A stretch of DNA of 64,000 bases from Bathynomus jamesi. Taxonomy: Eukaryota > Arthropoda > Malacostraca > Isopoda > Cirolanidae. This document shows, in pieces, positions 33,205 through 44,226 of this stretch. Both the position numbers and the translations under genes were made by a program. Below the pieces are notes generated by a model. The model was not told the DNA's origin. It saw nothing but the letters and a program-made list of their open reading frames with translations, and did not search any database. The first letter of the stretch is position 1. Each line of letters opens with the position of its first letter. The stretch lies in assembly GCA_023014485.1 (NCBI GenBank), contig JAJOZX010005622.1, positions 149,001-213,000 on the forward strand, given 5' to 3'.

Positions 33205-34986
33205 TAGGTTAACAAAAAGGTTCAAAAAAAGGTGAATATGTTTTTTTCTATCTGGAATATATATACTGGTACTCTTGCCAATCACAATTATGTATATTGT
33301 TTGAAACAAGGAAGAATGTTTTATGTTCTAGTTAAAAAATATATATACATATAAAAAATGAGGGTTTGTTTTTCCTTTCTATTATATACTTTTTGCGTGA
33401 TTCAGTTTTTCTAAAAGATGACTATATATAGATTTATTGAACCGTTTACTTGGTTGTTTGATCTGATTTGCCTAATTAACATAGGAGTTTCATTACAAAA
33501 TATTTTTTACGCGTATGTGAGCGGATATTTATCTTACGCGAGTCATTTAGCTTAATAATTTTTAAGGATTTAAAGAAGGGATTTAAGGGGTCACCATTGT
33601 TTAAACATCCGATATCATTCTCACAATATTTGATACAATACATTTAATGATGTCCTTCCTTATGCTGTATTTTCCCTAATTGCTAGTTATGTAAGGGCAT
33701 ACAGTGGTTTAATACAGATTCACCAATATTAATTTTAAAATGTTTATATATATATAGATTTAATTTATAATATCTATATATATATATATATATATATATG
33801 CCAAGTTTACAATGTAACTTGTTGCGTTTGATGCGTTCTTTGAAGGTGAGCTTCTCATCTAAAAGTACAGCTAATATTGTTGAGTATTCCCTTAATTATT
33901 CTATTATTTATATGTTTACGCAAGTTTATATTCTGTTTTTTTACTTCTTACGATTATATATGATGCGTTTCACGGATTTAAAGTCACTTTATTTGTATTT
34001 AATCCGTCATAAATATGAATGAGGTCCACGTTTTTTTGTTTCTGGTACAGTTCCTAAGTCATTGTCGCGTGAGTTATGCTATCTGAATACTGAATGCTGG
34101 TTTCGTTACCACAATTACTAAAATCAGTTACTAAATACCAAAATAGAAGGGGTTCACTACTCGAACATTTGGTACTAATAGCGTGACTTCGCAGTTAGCC
34201 AAGTTTTGATTAGACACGATAGCTATCTTGAGTCCAACGCTCAAGATAAGTCCAGGAAGATCTCAATACATTTACTTCAATAGCAGTAAAATATTCCACA
34301 AGATTTTTATCTTAAAAATGCGATACCATGATACTATACATAAAACATACGCTAACAAACCAAGCAGCTACATAAATAAATAAAAAATAAAGAATTATAA
34401 AAAAGTAGACAGGAAAATTTTTTTAAAGTACAGTTACTTAAAAAAGTCCACATATTAAGCAAAAGAAAAAAATTACTATTCGTCAAGAGGATTATGCGAA
34501 ACCTTCGCTTTTATAAGATTGTTATCAAGCACTCATTTTTCAAGACACGCCATTTCCTAAAACAAAACAAAAAATAGAAATAGAAAAAACCCCTAACTCC
34601 TCGCCCTCACTCCAACTCCCATCGAATGTAAATCGAAATTTATATTTAACATTTTCCGTATAATCGTGTTGTATGAGCGAAATGTAGCTGCCAATATGCT
34701 TTAACCTTCTGAGTAGCTAAACCGCTGTTTGCACATTTCATTTAACTAACTTATGTGGAAAGAAAGTTATACAAATATCCTTTAAAGCAAAGCATTGATC
34801 TTATTGATCTTATTGATCTTATTACCTATGAGTATTGTTATAGTTTTTAGTATAAGAAATCAAGTGACGAAATGAAACTTTGGTAAACCTGGAAACAGAT
34901 TAGAAATTTAATATTTTTACTTTATTTTCAGTAAAAACCTGAAAAACAAAGTTTCATCTCAAATACCTAAAATAGAAATATAATAT
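33205..34986. other. Long AT-rich spacer without recognisable features
   Basis: No frame looks coding, and I see no terminal repeats, RNA genes or strong internal symmetry. A short (AT)n lies at 33770-33800 and a triple TTATTGATC repeat near 34800. Confidence 0.55.
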
Positions 34987-35429
34987 TAGTGGGGCGGCAT
35001 AGCTGCCATATCGACGTGAATTGTTCATTTTTTGATACAAGCATGAGAATTGGCATAGAGATAGCTAAATAGATTTGTAAAAAGATTTGGATATGGAGGC
35101 ATCACGAAATTTTATTATTTTCAAGATGGCGGCCAAGATGGTGGCCGAAAAATTGAAAAATATCAAAATGCTCTTAGAGTATCAACTTTGGTCTCAAATT
35201 GAAGCTTACAGTCAGAGGAGTAACATCTACTTTATAAGTGATAGTGGGAATATTGATATTTCAATCTATAAAATAGGTTTATTGAAAAGGTTGAAAAAAT
35301 TTAAAAATATCAAAATGCTCTTAGAGTATCAACTTTGGTCTCAAATTGAAGCTTACAGTCAGTAGTTTTTTTTTTATCTGACAGTGCTAAATTTAGTGCT
35401 TTATTTTTTATTATTATAAGTGAATTTAG

Positions 35430-35432
<3 letters not shown>
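34987..35432 (+). repeat. Left arm of a long inverted pair (element R)
   Basis: Starts TAGTGGGGCGGCATAGC and runs through GATATGGAGGCATCACGAAA, GATGGCGGCCAAGATGG and a unit AATATCAAAATGCTCTTAGA. That unit occurs twice here (about 35155-35215 and 35304-35361). The same sequence in inverted orientation forms 50757-51042, and an internal direct copy lies at 43976-44190. Confidence 0.85.

Positions 35433-35515
<83 letters not shown>
35433..35515. repeat. (AT)n microsatellite
   Basis: About 80 bases of pure AT between the repeat arm and the hAT-like element starting at 35525. Confidence 0.95.
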
Positions 35516-35518
<3 letters not shown>

Positions 35519-35524
35519 ATATAT

Positions 35525-38428
35525 TAGGGCATTCTGCGGCTATAGGGGTGATGTACAAAGTTTGGAATTCAATACCACACACATGTTTAATCAAGTCCAT
35601 TTATTAACTGAACAACACAAACAAAATTTTATTCAATTTGAATAATACTTACTGGTCCCCCAAGAGCCTCCTTCAAGTCTTATTGGGGAGATTATGGAAT
35701 CAGCTGAACAAAAAATGTACTTCCGTAACTTTACATCCAAAACAATTAACAGAAACCTTTGTCTTTTCAACACATTAAGAAAACAATGAAAAATTTACCA
35801 ACATATCCATAGGGATCATATGTAATGGGACTTCTTTGCACTGGGCATGGTCTTCCGATGATGCCCGATCACTTGGAATGCCAATTCTTTCTCGTCTTCG
35901 CGCTGGGTGATCGAGCTGTTGAAGTCAGTTGCGAGCTTCACCGCTCGCTCAGCGCAGTCATTGACGACCCGAATGGCCCTAACTCTCTCCTTCATCGCCA
36001 CCAGGTCCTCCAGGTAGTGGGGAACTTTGAGTCCCATGCATTTGAAGAAGTTACCAGTCCGTTTAGTCACGAAGTCTGGGAGAGTGAGCAGATACGGCGA
36101 TTTCATGCACTTTGACTCGAATTTTCTTAGCCCCTTCTTGCGCGCAGAGACCTCATGGAGATTTTTAAGCATATGCTTCTTTTCCAAATTGTCTACCTTA
36201 TCCGAGAAAAAGGCGAGACCAACAAGGTCTTCACTGAGGTACCAGAGGTGGTTCTGAGCCTTGGCTATCGCAATGGTTGCAACTGCCTCGTCTTTGGTCT
36301 TGTATCCTTCAAGCTGTCGGAGGAGCTCGATGTCGTTTCGAGGAGCATCGACGCCACTGGGTGCCTCAAACCACGCTCGAAGGTAAATCGTAGTGGAGAA
36401 TACGTTGATGCGTCGCAGCGCCTTCTCTTCCGAAGGCGTTAGGGGAAACTGCCTCCGAAACAAGAAGATCTTGAGGGAATAAATTCCTTTTGCTATCCAC
36501 CTAGCTCGGTGGAATGCTCCGGGATAGCGGAAGAGACTTTTCTTCTGCTTCCTTGGAGGGACGGTTGCCCCCCAAGAAGAGAAGCGCCAGCTCCATGTAT
36601 CCTTGGTAATCATCCCGGTCCTGCTTCTGACTAAGTCTGGCACTGATGAATTCAACAACACGGTTCCGGTTATCAGAGACAAAAGTCTGCAAGGGGTCAG
36701 GGTCTTGCGGTCATCTTCAAAGGGATGGTAGTTGCCCTGGTCAATGAAGCTCCAGTAATCCCTGAAGCGAGCAAACAAAGGAATGTTCGGGCCAGAGGAA
36801 GAAAAGAACTTGTCGAAGACTGCAGTGACCACCAACTCGTGAGTGTGGTGGCGGCAAGCGAAGAAGACGAGTGGACGCTGTAAGCCTTCTTCAATTGTGA
36901 CACAAGCTCCTGTGTGGAGACCTGTATTTGCCGCCGTTGTGTCACAACATATTCCTGCAATGAATGGTTTCACCTTCGGCCAATTGTCCAGCACGGTGAG
37001 TATGGCATCTCCCATTGCTCTTCCGGTTCCTGATGCAATTTTTGGAATGGCCAGCAGCTTTTCGAAGCCTTCTCCTGATACAACGATGGGTAAGCGATCC
37101 GACTTACCACCTCGTTCGTCGGGAAGGATCTTCCCATCGAAGTGGAGAATGCACGGCTTCTGGGTGTCAAAGTTGGTCTTAATGTCCTCGGCAATTCTGT
37201 GTCGTGTTTTGGTTCTGGCACCGTGAATGGAGGTCGCTGAGAGCGTCAATTCTCGCACATTCACCCCAGCTGCTGACAGGGCAGGAGCGACGATGTGTAT
37301 GGCTTTTTGCACGCTTGTATTTGTCCGGTCAAGGGCCGCGACGAACTGGGGGTCATCGATAACCCGGCGAGGGTCCATCATCATGGCTTTTGGCTGAGAG
37401 CCACATTGGCGGAGGCGGTGGCTGACCTGAGTGAATTCCTCTCCCGAAGACTCGGTGGAGCTGGACGAGCTGCCAGTCAATTCTGCATCTGCCTCTGCAT
37501 GCTCCGGCTCCTGTATTCGTTTCATTTCCTCCTTAGACTCGTGTCGTCGTCGCTCCTCGTTCTCCTGCTTCATTGCCTTGGCCTTGGATGCTTTGGCAAA
37601 TGCAACGTCTTCTGGGCCAGTGACCATCTTTCTCATTGTCCGTTGGTCTTTAAGGAAGTCGCAGTCCTCTTTATTTGTCTTCGAAGATCCAGCTTCAGAG
37701 TGAGCAACATCAAACAAGGTCTCCATGTCCAACAAGAACTGTTGTTCATGAGCTCGCTGTGTTTCCGTTCGTCGATCCTTGTGATTAGACAACTTCACGT
37801 ACCTCTCGTGAAGCTTTTTGAGCTTGGCAACAATGTATGGCTTGTGGGATGTCTTCAACGATGCTTTTGTCCACACCTCCATGAGTTCTTCGGCCACATC
37901 ACTACATGCTCTTGGGAGGCTTTGCTTCGTGACTCGTTGGATGAAAAACAGACGCTTTCCAACTTCACCCATGGTGGGAAGCTGTCTCATGGAAGAGAAA
38001 TCCTCCTCCCTGAGGTGCCCGAGAAGCCACAAACTCACTTGCTTGCGTGTTGTTGCCATCTGTGAAACAAATAAGACTCATTAGTAGTGGTACGACACGT
38101 CAGACTGATAACACAGTTTGTAGGCAGGCAGCAGATGCCCACCTAGTGGGGATGGGTTGATGAACGGAAAGTGGTTGTGTGTGTGTGTGTGTGTGTTTTG
38201 GGGACGAGTAGTGCTAGTCGTGTGCTCGTGTCGATTGTGTGCTCGTGTCACTACACTCGCTGTTTCAACGCTCTACAAGTTGACCCAAACCTACAAGGGG
38301 CTTGGGGGAGTGGAAGGAATGAGACTATCAAGACCATTTTTTGTGTGGTTTCTTTTTAGTACAAATGGATCCAGTTTAGTATATGTGCGTTGCTGGATTT
38401 CGAACTTCGTGTTTTCGGAATGCCCTAA
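35525..38428 (-). mobile_element. hAT-like element of the TAGGGTG/TAGGGCA group (element 3)
   Basis: The left end TAGGGCATTCTG and the right end (reversed) TAGGGCATTCCG form short inverted termini around one long ORF, 2.9 kb in total. A GT run and a GTGCTCGTGTC-type duplicated word sit in the 5' leader. The left flank is (AT)n. The right flank is a palindromic copy of the element's own leader (38430-38605), so no clean target duplication can be read. Grouping with the elements at 48.4 and 58.7 kb rests on termini and protein. Confidence 0.65.
35816..38059 (-). CDS. hAT-like transposase, 747 codons, with a hidden double frameshift
   Basis: Single open frame, GC-rich against AT-rich surroundings. 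N-terminal helical region (1-120), a charged Lys/Glu coil (150-190) and a Ser-rich acidic linker (195-210). The catalytic core has D308 (LHFDGK), D373 (CCDTTAANTG), C402 and H404-H405 (ACRHHTHE), R520-W521 (ARWIAK) and E704 (NDCAERAVKL). D-to-D spacing of 65 and D-to-E of 331 are close to those of Hermes hAT transposase (68 and 324, from memory). Residues about 455-507 are probably out of frame: the next frame there reads DNRNRVVEFI, RDDYQGYMELALLFLGG, which aligns with the relative at 58.7-61.2 kb. Two opposite indels therefore keep the ORF open while garbling 53 residues. Confidence 0.75.
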   Translation of the reverse strand: MATTRKQVSLWLLGHLREEDFSSMRQLPTMGEVGKRLFFIQRVTKQSLPRACSDVAEELMEVWTKASLKTSHKPYIVAKLKKLHERYVKLSNHKDRRTETQRAHEQQFLLDMETLFDVAHSEAGSSKTNKEDCDFLKDQRTMRKMVTGPEDVAFAKASKAKAMKQENEERRRHESKEEMKRIQEPEHAEADAELTGSSSSSTESSGEEFTQVSHRLRQCGSQPKAMMMDPRRVIDDPQFVAALDRTNTSVQKAIHIVAPALSAAGVNVRELTLSATSIHGARTKTRHRIAEDIKTNFDTQKPCILHFDGKILPDERGGKSDRLPIVVSGEGFEKLLAIPKIASGTGRAMGDAILTVLDNWPKVKPFIAGICCDTTAANTGLHTGACVTIEEGLQRPLVFFACRHHTHELVVTAVFDKFFSSSGPNIPLFARFRDYWSFIDQGNYHPFEDDRKTLTPCRLLSLITGTVLLNSSVPDLVRSRTGMITKDTWSWRFSSWGATVPPRKQKKSLFRYPGAFHRARWIAKGIYSLKIFLFRRQFPLTPSEEKALRRINVFSTTIYLRAWFEAPSGVDAPRNDIELLRQLEGYKTKDEAVATIAIAKAQNHLWYLSEDLVGLAFFSDKVDNLEKKHMLKNLHEVSARKKGLRKFESKCMKSPYLLTLPDFVTKRTGNFFKCMGLKVPHYLEDLVAMKERVRAIRVVNDCAERAVKLATDFNSSITQREDEKELAFQVIGHHRKTMPSAKKSHYI

Positions 38429-38605
38429 CGCACATATGCTAAACTGGATCCATTTGTACTAAAATGAAACCACACAAAAAATGGTCTTGATAGTCTCATT
38501 CCTTCCACTCCCCCAAGCCCCTTGTAGGTTTGGGTCAACTTGTAGAGCGTTGAAACAGCGAGTGTAGTGACACGAGCACACAATCGACACGAGCATACAA
38601 TCGAC
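38213..38605. repeat. Palindrome around the right end of element 3
   Basis: 38213-38392 is mirrored by about 38427-38605 (GTGCTCGTGTC, TTGACCCAAACCTACAAGGG and AAATGGATCCAGTTTAG are all present in both senses), with a loop of about 35 bases that contains the element terminus. It ends at an (AT)n tract of 38612-38653. Confidence 0.85.
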
Positions 38606-38609
38606 ACGA

Positions 38610-38644
<35 letters not shown>

Positions 38645-38656
<12 letters not shown>

Positions 38657-40572
38657 CATGCGGGTTGCTTCTACAGAGCTTCAATTTAATATTTAGGAGA
38701 AATCCAATGACAAGGAGAAATGTAAATGCCATGAAAAGTCTTCTTTAATGCAACGTTTCGAGCAATACGCTCATCTTCAGGCTGTTTAATAACAATGTGA
38801 AATTAAAATCAATATTGAATGAAAAACAAAACAGAAAATTTCTATAACCTATTCATGAAGACAAATTTTAAAGACTGAGAAAAGAGGGTTAAATTCTAAG
38901 TTATACAGATTTACATATAAAAATTAAGAAGCTATTTTTAAATACATATAGTAAATGTGAAATTAATACACTGGAAAAATTAACAATAGTACACTGGAAT
39001 AATGAAACTAACTACCTTACACTGCAGTTTCCGAGGCTAACTGAATTGAACAGAGGCAATACGGGAAAACAAGAGATGGCGAGGGCGATTGGGGAAGGGG
39101 GGATTATAAGGAATTGGGGAAGGAGGAGGGATCATAGCAAATTGAGGGGGACGGCAGATGAGTCAACATTTAGACTCGGGGACAATGTTTTGATGAAAAG
39201 CGATTCCAAAATTCTTAGTGAGTTGGGACAAGTATTACAACCAAGAATTTTAAAATTGTCTAAAGTGACATCAGTTTTACATTCTATGCTGTGTTCGCGA
39301 ATCCTCGAAACTTCTTTAGTTTTTAAAATTTTACCTGTTCGGCCACTTATTCCCATATGCGAATAAAATCTAGCCCTGAGAGAGCGAACAGTGCTGCCAA
39401 TGTAATTCCCAAGGAGACACCTAGGGCAGGTAAATAAATATACAACACCGCTACGCAACGAGTCAGGGGTTCGATCCTTCGCTGAGAAAAAGCTACCTAA
39501 AGACGTTTTATTAATAAATATGATACGGAAATCAGTATGATAAAAAAATTTCTTTAACAATTTTGTAAATTTAAGCTTAAATTCCTTATTCAAAGGACCC
39601 ATTTCAGGTACCAAGAAATATTTTATATCCTTCGGCACTGTAATACATGGAAGTTGAGGGCTATAAACACTATTTAAGAAGGATCTAATTAGTTTGTCTA
39701 CATATTGAACAGGAAAACTATTATTAGTAAAGTATGATCTTAGATTATTAAATTCATCAAGTAAGGTAAAACTAGAGGTCAAATTATATCCTCTGAACAG
39801 GAGAGTTTTAATACAAGACATCTTATAGTTGAAATCAGTAAAACTAAAAAAATTCATGCCCAAACCAGTGAAAGTGGGTTTCCTGTAAACTGATGTAGTA
39901 ATAGAATCACCGTTTTTCGAAATTAAAAGATCTAAGAAGGGGAGGGAGCCATTTTGCTCAGTTTCCATTGTATACGTTATATTGGGGTGCAAAGAATTTA
40001 GGAAGTTAAAGAATTGTTGCGCTTGTACCGCATTATCAAAGACTGCTATCGAATCATCAACGAAGCGTCGATAGAAAATTGGCTTAAGATGAGTGGGAGA
40101 TTGTCTAAAAATTACACTTTCTAAATGAGTCATAAAAAAATCAGCTGCTAACGGTCCGACAGGTGTGATCCCATCCCTACTCCATCAATTTGTTGGTAAA
40201 CCTTATTGTTGAAAGTGAAATAGCATTGTTTGAAGACCAATTCTAAAAGTTCCTTAAAATGAGACAATGAAAAACCATGAAAATTATCAACTGAGCTAAA
40301 AACCCTATCCAAAATAATGGCAATAGTTTCAGATACAGGTACATTTGTGAAAAGCGACTTTACATCAAAACTGACAAAAAACTTTTTTGAATCGAAGTTT
40401 TTACCAAGGAGGTCTTTTTGGAATTCAAACGAGTTATTTATAGTGTAAGCATTTTTCGCAAAGGGGGACAGGAGACGAACAACAAATTTTGCCAATTGAA
40501 AGGTGGGTAAGTTATACGAAGCTAAAATAGGACGGAGAGGTGTTCCAGCTTTATGGATTTTAGGCAGACAGT
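38645..40572 (-). mobile_element. Inverted 5'-truncated copy of PLE-1
   Basis: Reverse complement of about 42080-43960 with only a handful of differences (a 2-base insertion near 40165 and a 3-base deletion near 39757). It is fused head-on to the complete copy starting at 40571. Near-identity shows a recent, probably single, insertion event. Confidence 0.9.
38749..38786 (-). ncRNA. Hammerhead-like motif in the inverted PLE-1 copy
   Basis: Same 38-base motif as at 40961-41000 (CUGAAGA, GAGC/GCUC stem, GAAACGUU), in minus orientation. Confidence 0.45.
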
Positions 40573-40588
40573 CTAAATGTTGACTCAT
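39132..40588 (-). pseudogene. Penelope RT plus GIY-YIG, 5'-truncated inverted copy
   Basis: Two frames joined at about 40140: LPKIHKAGTPLRPILASYNL to GVGMGS, then after a 2-base insertion MTHLESVIFRQS through RRFVDDSIAVFD to the GIY-YIG end and final AVPLNLL. Everything N-terminal to the LPKIHK motif is missing. Catalytic FVDD and the GIY-YIG residues are intact, so the damage is recent. Confidence 0.92.
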
Positions 40589-40960
40589 CTGCCGTCCCCC
40601 TCAATTTGCTATGATCCCTCCTCCTTCCCCAATTCCTTATAATCCCCCCTTCCCCAATCGCCCTCGCCATCTCTTGTTTTCCCGTATTGCCTCTGTTCAA
40701 TTCAGTTAGCCTCGGAAACTGCAGTGTAAGGTAGTTAGTTTCATTATTCCAGTGTACTATTGTTAATTTTTCCAGTGTATTAATTTCACATTTACTATAT
40801 GTATTTAAAAATAGCTTCTTAATTTTTATATGTAAATCTGTATAACTTAGAATTTAACCCTCTTTTCTCAGTCTTTAAAATTTGTCTTCATGAATAGGTT
40901 ATAGAAATTTTCTGTTTTGTTTTTCATTCAATATTGATTTTAATTTCACATTGTTATTAA

Positions 40961-41000
40961 ACAGCCTGAAGATGAGCGTATTGCTCGAAACGTTGCATTA
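40961..41000 (+). ncRNA. Hammerhead-like motif, left terminal repeat of PLE-1
   Basis: CUGAAGA (from 40966), U, GAGC-GUAUU-GCUC, GAAA, then self-complementary ACGU and U. The core and stem II are clear; stem I is weak (C-G and G-C only). Same extra U before stem II as in PLE-2. Confidence 0.5.
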
Positions 41001-41089
41001 AAGAAGACTTTTCATGGCATTTACATTTCTCCTTGTCATTGGATTTCTCCTAAATATTAAATTGAAGCTCTGTAGAAGCAACCGCATGA

Positions 41090-43516
41090 TTATATATATT
41101 CAAGGTATGGACAAGATGGCCTCAGGGCTTATCGCCATGTTTGGAAGACTTCACGAAAGTTTCTCAAGTCAAAACTGGACTGTTATTTTCTTGAAATGTG
41201 TCGGACCTGCAGGGTTTTTCCGAAATTTGTTTACTTCAAACTCTACCGTGACAATCTATATGACTCTGAATTTTATCAATCGTCCCTGGAATATTTATTA
41301 AATAATGAAATTAATTATAAAATCAAAATATCAGATTCGCATAACAAGTCTCTTGGGCATTATATAACTACTCTTAAAAATACCTTGTCGTTGTTGGACT
41401 ATTTATTAATAATTTCTCTTGTACAACGTGAACTAGAAAAATTTCACTCTACCATCTTGGAAACACATGAACGTAAGTTAAAGGCTTTGGGAATGAATTC
41501 ACCAAATTTTTTCAATTCAGATAAGGTAATTTCGAATCTTTCTAGTTACACACTCTCCCCTCGGGAAAAGTTTTTACTGTCACTTGGTTTGCAATTTAAG
41601 CTTCCGTTGTTTCAAATATATAAGCCTTCGTTTTTTCTTTACTTTGAAAAATTTTCAATGGCTTGAAAAATGTTCCCCATGTGGGTGAATTCAATAATTT
41701 CAAATGTCAGTTCTCAAATTTAACTCAAGAATTTTTTCATAAACTTAGAAATCTTAAATTTCAATCTTTCATATTTAGGAAGAGTGATTTGCAGTGTATT
41801 AAGAATTTGGCAAAGAACCAGGAGATTGTTGTGACTAGACCAGACAAGGGTAACGGAGTGGTTATTTTGAATAAATCGGACTACATAAACAAAACTAATG
41901 AAATCCTAAGTGATCTTACTAAATTCAAACAAATTCTAGAACCTGTCAATAAAGTCATTGTAAGGTTAGAAGACCAGGTTAATAGATTTCTGTCACGACT
42001 AAAGTCCTTAAAGATAATAAAAAATGATACTTACTCTCAGTTGTTCGCATCTGGTGCTAATCTTGCTCAATTATACTGTCTGCCTAAAATCCATAAAGCT
42101 GGAACACCTCTCCGTCCTATTTTAGCTTCGTATAACTTACCCACCTTTCAATTGGCAAAATTTGTTGTTCGTCTCCTGTCCCCCTTTGCGAAAAATGCTT
42201 ACACTATAAATAACTCGTTTGAATTCCAAAAAGACCTCCTTGGTAAAAACTTCGATTCAAAAAAGTTTTTTGTCAGTTTTGATTTAAAGTCGCTTTTCAC
42301 AAATGTACCTGTATCTGAAACTATTGCCATTATTTTGGATAGGGTTTTTAGCTCAGTTGATAATTTTCATGGTTTTTCATTGTCTCATTTTAAGGAACTT
42401 TTAGAATTGGTCTTCAAACAATGCTATTTCACTTTCAACAATAAGGTTTACCAACAAATTGATGGAGTAGGGATGGGATCACCTGTCGGACCGTTAGCAG
42501 CTGATTTTTTTATGACTCATTTAGAAAGTGTAATTTTTAGACAATCTCCCACTCATCTTAAGCCAATTTTCTATCGACGCTTCGTTGATGATTCGATAGC
42601 AGTCTTTGATAATGCGGTACAAGCGCAACAATTCTTTAACTTCCTAAATTCTTTGCACCCCAATATAACGTATACAATGGAAACTGAGCAAAATGGCTCC
42701 CTCCCCTTCTTAGATCTTTTAATTTCGAAAAACGGTGATTCTATTACTACATCAGTTTACAGGAAACCCACTTTCACTGGTTTGGGCATGAATTTTTTTA
42801 GTTTTACTGATTTCAACTATAAGATGTCTTGTATTAAAACTCTCCTGTTCAGAGGATATAATTTGACCTCTAGTTTTACCTTACTTAATGATGAATTTAA
42901 TAATCTAAGATCATACTTTACTAATAATAGTTTTCCTGTTCAATATGTAGACAAACTAATTAGATCCTTCTTAAATAGTGTTTATAGCCCTCAACTTCCA
43001 TGTATTACAGTGCCGAAGGATATAAAATATTTCTTGGTACCTGAAATGGGTCCTTTGAATAAGGAATTTAAGCTTAAATTTACAAAATTGTTAAAGAAAT
43101 TTTTTTATCATACTGATTTCCGTATCATATTTATTAATAAAACGTCTTTAGGTAGCTTTTTCTCAGCGAAGGATCGAACCCCTGACTCGTTGCGTAGCGG
43201 TGTTGTATATTTATTTACCTGCCCTAGGTGTCTCCTTGGGAATTACATTGGCAGCACTGTTCGCTCTCTCAGGGCTAGATTTTATTCGCATATGGGAATA
43301 AGTGGCCGAACAGGTAAAATTTTAAAAACTAAAGAAGTTTCGAGGATTCGCGAACACAGCATAGAATGTAAAACTGATGTCACTTTAGACAATTTTAAAA
43401 TTCTTGGTTGTAATACTTGTCCCAACTCACTAAGAATTTTGGAATCGCTTTTCATCAAAACATTGTCCCCGAGTCTAAATGTTGACTCATCTGCCGTCCC
43501 CCTCAATTTGCTATGA
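41090..43516 (+). pseudogene. Penelope reverse transcriptase with GIY-YIG endonuclease, one frameshift
   Basis: The N-terminal part (41090-41655) reads YGQDGLRAYRHVWKTSRKF, then FLEMCRTCRVFPKFVYFK and LSPREKFLLSLGLQFKLP. A single-base slip in an A/T run near 41655 shifts into the long frame 41663-43516 (617 codons). There I see RPDKGNGVVILNK (59-71), LPKIHKAGTPLRPILAS (140-156), motif A SFDLKSLFTNVP (D207), motif B GVGMGSPVGPLAA (268-280), motif C FVDD (D309, D310), LPFLDLL, and GIY-YIG 513-594 (GVVYLFTCPRC, NYIGSTVRSLRARF with R538, RTGKIL, E594). The element copies itself by target-primed reverse transcription. Apart from the slip all catalytic residues are present. No clear ATG precedes YGQDG. 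Confidence 0.93.
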
Positions 43517-43862
43517 TCCCTCCTCCTTCCCCAATTCCTTATAATCCCCCCTTCCCCAATCGCCCTCGCCATCTCTTGTTTTCCCGTATTGCCTCTGTTC
43601 AATTCAGTTAGCCTCGGAAACTGCAGTGTAAGGTAGTTAGTTTCATTATTCCAGTGTACTATTGTTAATTTTTCCAGTGTATTAATTTCACATTTACTAT
43701 ATGTATTTAAAAATAGCTTCTTAATTTTTATATGTAAATCTGTATAACTTAGAATTTAACCCTCTTTTCTCAGTCTTTAAAATTTGTCTTCATGAATAGG
43801 TTATAGAAATTTTCTGTTTTGTTTTTCATTCAATATTGATTTTAATTTCACATTGTTATTAA

Positions 43863-43900
43863 ACAGCCTGAAGATGAGCGTATTGCTCGAAACGTTGCAT
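43863..43900 (+). ncRNA. Hammerhead-like motif, right terminal repeat of PLE-1
   Basis: Identical in sequence to the motif at 40961-41000. Having one in each terminal repeat would let a transcript be cut to unit length. Confidence 0.5.
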
Positions 43901-43975
43901 TAAAGAAGACTTTTCATGGCATTTACATTTCTCCTTGTCATTGGATTTCTCCTAAATATATATATATATATATAT

Positions 43976-44190
43976 TGGCGAAAAATTTAAAAATATCAAA
44001 ATGCTCTTAGAGTATCAACTTTGGTCTCAAATTGAAGCTTACAGTCAGAGGAGTAATATCTACTTTATAAGTGATAGTGAGAATATTCATATTTCAATCT
44101 ATAAAATAGGTTTATATAAAAAATTGAAAAATATCAAAATGCTCGTAGAGTATCGACTTTGGTCCCAAATTGAATTGATTGATATTTTAT
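43976..44190 (+). repeat. Internal direct copy of the element R repeat
   Basis: Two units of AATATCAAAATGCTC followed by AGAGTATC (near 43990 and 44130), the second diverged. The left part is cut off by the PLE-1 microsatellite. The next 35 bases contain TAAATAAAAT on the minus strand, a possible polyadenylation signal for the gene that ends at 44227. Confidence 0.8.
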
Positions 44191-44226
44191 TTACACAAGA
44201 ACAACACAACTACATGCTACGTATCA

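Larger units (their letters stand above)
40571..43962 (+). mobile_element. Nearly complete Penelope-like element PLE-1 with direct terminal repeats
   Basis: About 490-base direct repeats (40571-41060 and 43474-43962) enclose the coding region. The left repeat continues 30 bases further than the right, which stops at an (AT)n tract. This is the pseudo-LTR organisation known for Penelope elements. The coding region overlaps the start of the right repeat, since the last codons (NVDSSAVPLNLL) are in it. Both repeats are practically identical. Confidence 0.9.

Noticed and set aside
36843..38065. Open frames on the plus strand opposite the 747-codon ORF
   Set aside because: No family resemblance; shadows of a GC-rich coding strand whose minus-strand product matches an independent copy at 58.7-61.2 kb.
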